Source of the DNA: Deltaproteobacteria bacterium CG_4_8_14_3_um_filter_43_13
Lineage (GTDB): Bacteria; Desulfobacterota; UBA8473
Assembly: GCA_002782605.1 (NCBI GenBank)
Contig: PFIF01000266.1
Span: 1 to 5,369 of the forward strand
Length of the DNA stretch: 5,369 nucleotides
Direction: 5' to 3'
Part shown: one piece after another, positions 5,156 to 5,369 of the stretch
Position numbering within the stretch: position 1 is the first letter of the stretch
How the letters are laid out: every line of letters begins with the position of its first letter
Notes under the pieces: model-generated
Told to the model about the DNA's origin: nothing
The model's database searches: none
Seen by the model: only the letters and a program-made list of their open reading frames with translations
Program-made: the position numbers and the translations under genes

Positions 5156-5369
5156 AAAATAATACTGAGGTAAATAATGGAAAAAAAGAAATTAATATCA
5201 GAACAAATTGAATATCATACTGAGGTTGACACATGGGTACCGAGAAAGGAAATTTTAAAGGGAACAATTGGTTTTCAACATAACGGACTGCGAGGTGAAC
5301 CTTTAATTGTAATCGAAGGGATAGAACTTTCTTGGGATGAATTCGCCCAAACAGTATTGACTCATGAAG
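5150..5369 (+). mobile_element. Integron cassette 3, cut by window end
   Basis: The unit starts at the cut point G|TTAGGC (5149-5155). It leads through a short AT-rich leader with TGAGG (5166-5170) to an ATG at 5177, the usual layout of a cassette front. Its attC lies beyond the window. If this reading is right, its R'' should be GCCTAAC or close to it. Confidence 0.6.
5177..5369 (+). CDS. Cassette 3 hypothetical protein, 3' end missing
   Basis: The frame is open from ATG 5177 to the window edge: 64 complete codons plus one base, with no stop. GAGG (5167-5170) lies six bases upstream and supports the start. The protein begins MEKKKLISEQIEYHTEVDTW and is acidic and soluble-looking, with no membrane segment. 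Residues 42-64 (PLIVIEGIELSWDEFAQTVL, then THE) form a strand-turn-helix pattern. It reminds me of small uncharacterised cassette and accessory proteins with a conserved 'PLIVIDG...W-EEF' block (possibly the family labelled DUF7713, from memory and not verified). The function is unknown. It is the first gene of cassette 3 and should be co-transcribed with cassette 1 unless the intervening hairpins stop transcription. Confidence 0.75.
   Translation, partial: MEKKKLISEQIEYHTEVDTWVPRKEILKGTIGFQHNGLRGEPLIVIEGIELSWDEFAQTVLTHE

Noticed and set aside
4915..5210. Open frame across cassette 2 and into cassette 3
   Set aside because: It has no ATG, and the best start is TTG 5044. It runs through all inverted repeats, crosses the recombination boundary at 5149 and overlaps the better-supported gene at 5177 in another frame.
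5064..5267. 67-codon frame on the minus strand
   Set aside because: It overlaps the cassette 3 gene and its boundary, has no evident ribosome binding site, and opposes the orientation of every other gene.

Overview
The window looks like the edge of an integron-type gene-cassette array next to ordinary chromosomal genes of a Gram-negative environmental bacterium. The DNA is moderately AT-rich and the coding strand is + throughout. Lineage cannot be fixed from the sequence. The CoxD/CoxE-type pair, the roughly 300-residue class of PurC, a long palindromic intergenic repeat and integron cassettes would all fit groups such as anammox-type Planctomycetota, Desulfobacterota or Nitrospirota, but this is a guess.

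Left part (1-2716): a small unrecognised ORF (72-359) with a doubtful TTG start precedes a tight two-gene unit. The first gene encodes a MoxR/CoxD-type AAA+ ATPase (415-1365). Four bases after its stop comes a CoxE-type protein with a C-terminal von Willebrand A (VWA) domain (1370-2716). This is the classic MoxR-VWA pairing, thought to act as a chaperone or metal-insertion machine. No client enzyme (for example a molybdenum hydroxylase) lies in the window.

Middle part (2717-4167): a 310-bp intergenic stretch holds a 190-bp imperfect palindrome with 14/14 matching ends (2782-2971). It is followed by purC (3026-3910), encoding SAICAR synthase of purine biosynthesis. The 257 bp after purC contain no convincing gene. 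They do hold a good sigma70-like promoter (TTGTCG, 17 bp, TATAAT; 4013-4041) and a possible 28-codon ORF ending four bases before the first cassette boundary.

Right part (4167-5369): this is the most interesting region. A complete gene cassette (4168-4910) carries an unrecognised, probably membrane-anchored protein. It ends in a 57-bp attC site that can be resolved base by base: R'', 5-nt spacer, L'' with one extrahelical G, 14-nt loop, L', 5-nt spacer, R'. The cassette's own circular-form core (GTTATCT at 4167-4173) is exactly complementary to its R'' (AGATAAC), as expected for a mobile cassette even though this core is non-consensus. A 239-bp cassette without a convincing gene follows (4911-5149), full of inverted repeats, with a less canonical attC candidate. 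A third cassette then begins at GTTAGGC (5149-5155), and its gene runs off the window end. No integrase gene is visible, so this is either a cassette cluster lacking an integrase (CALIN) or the left edge of an integron whose intI lies elsewhere.
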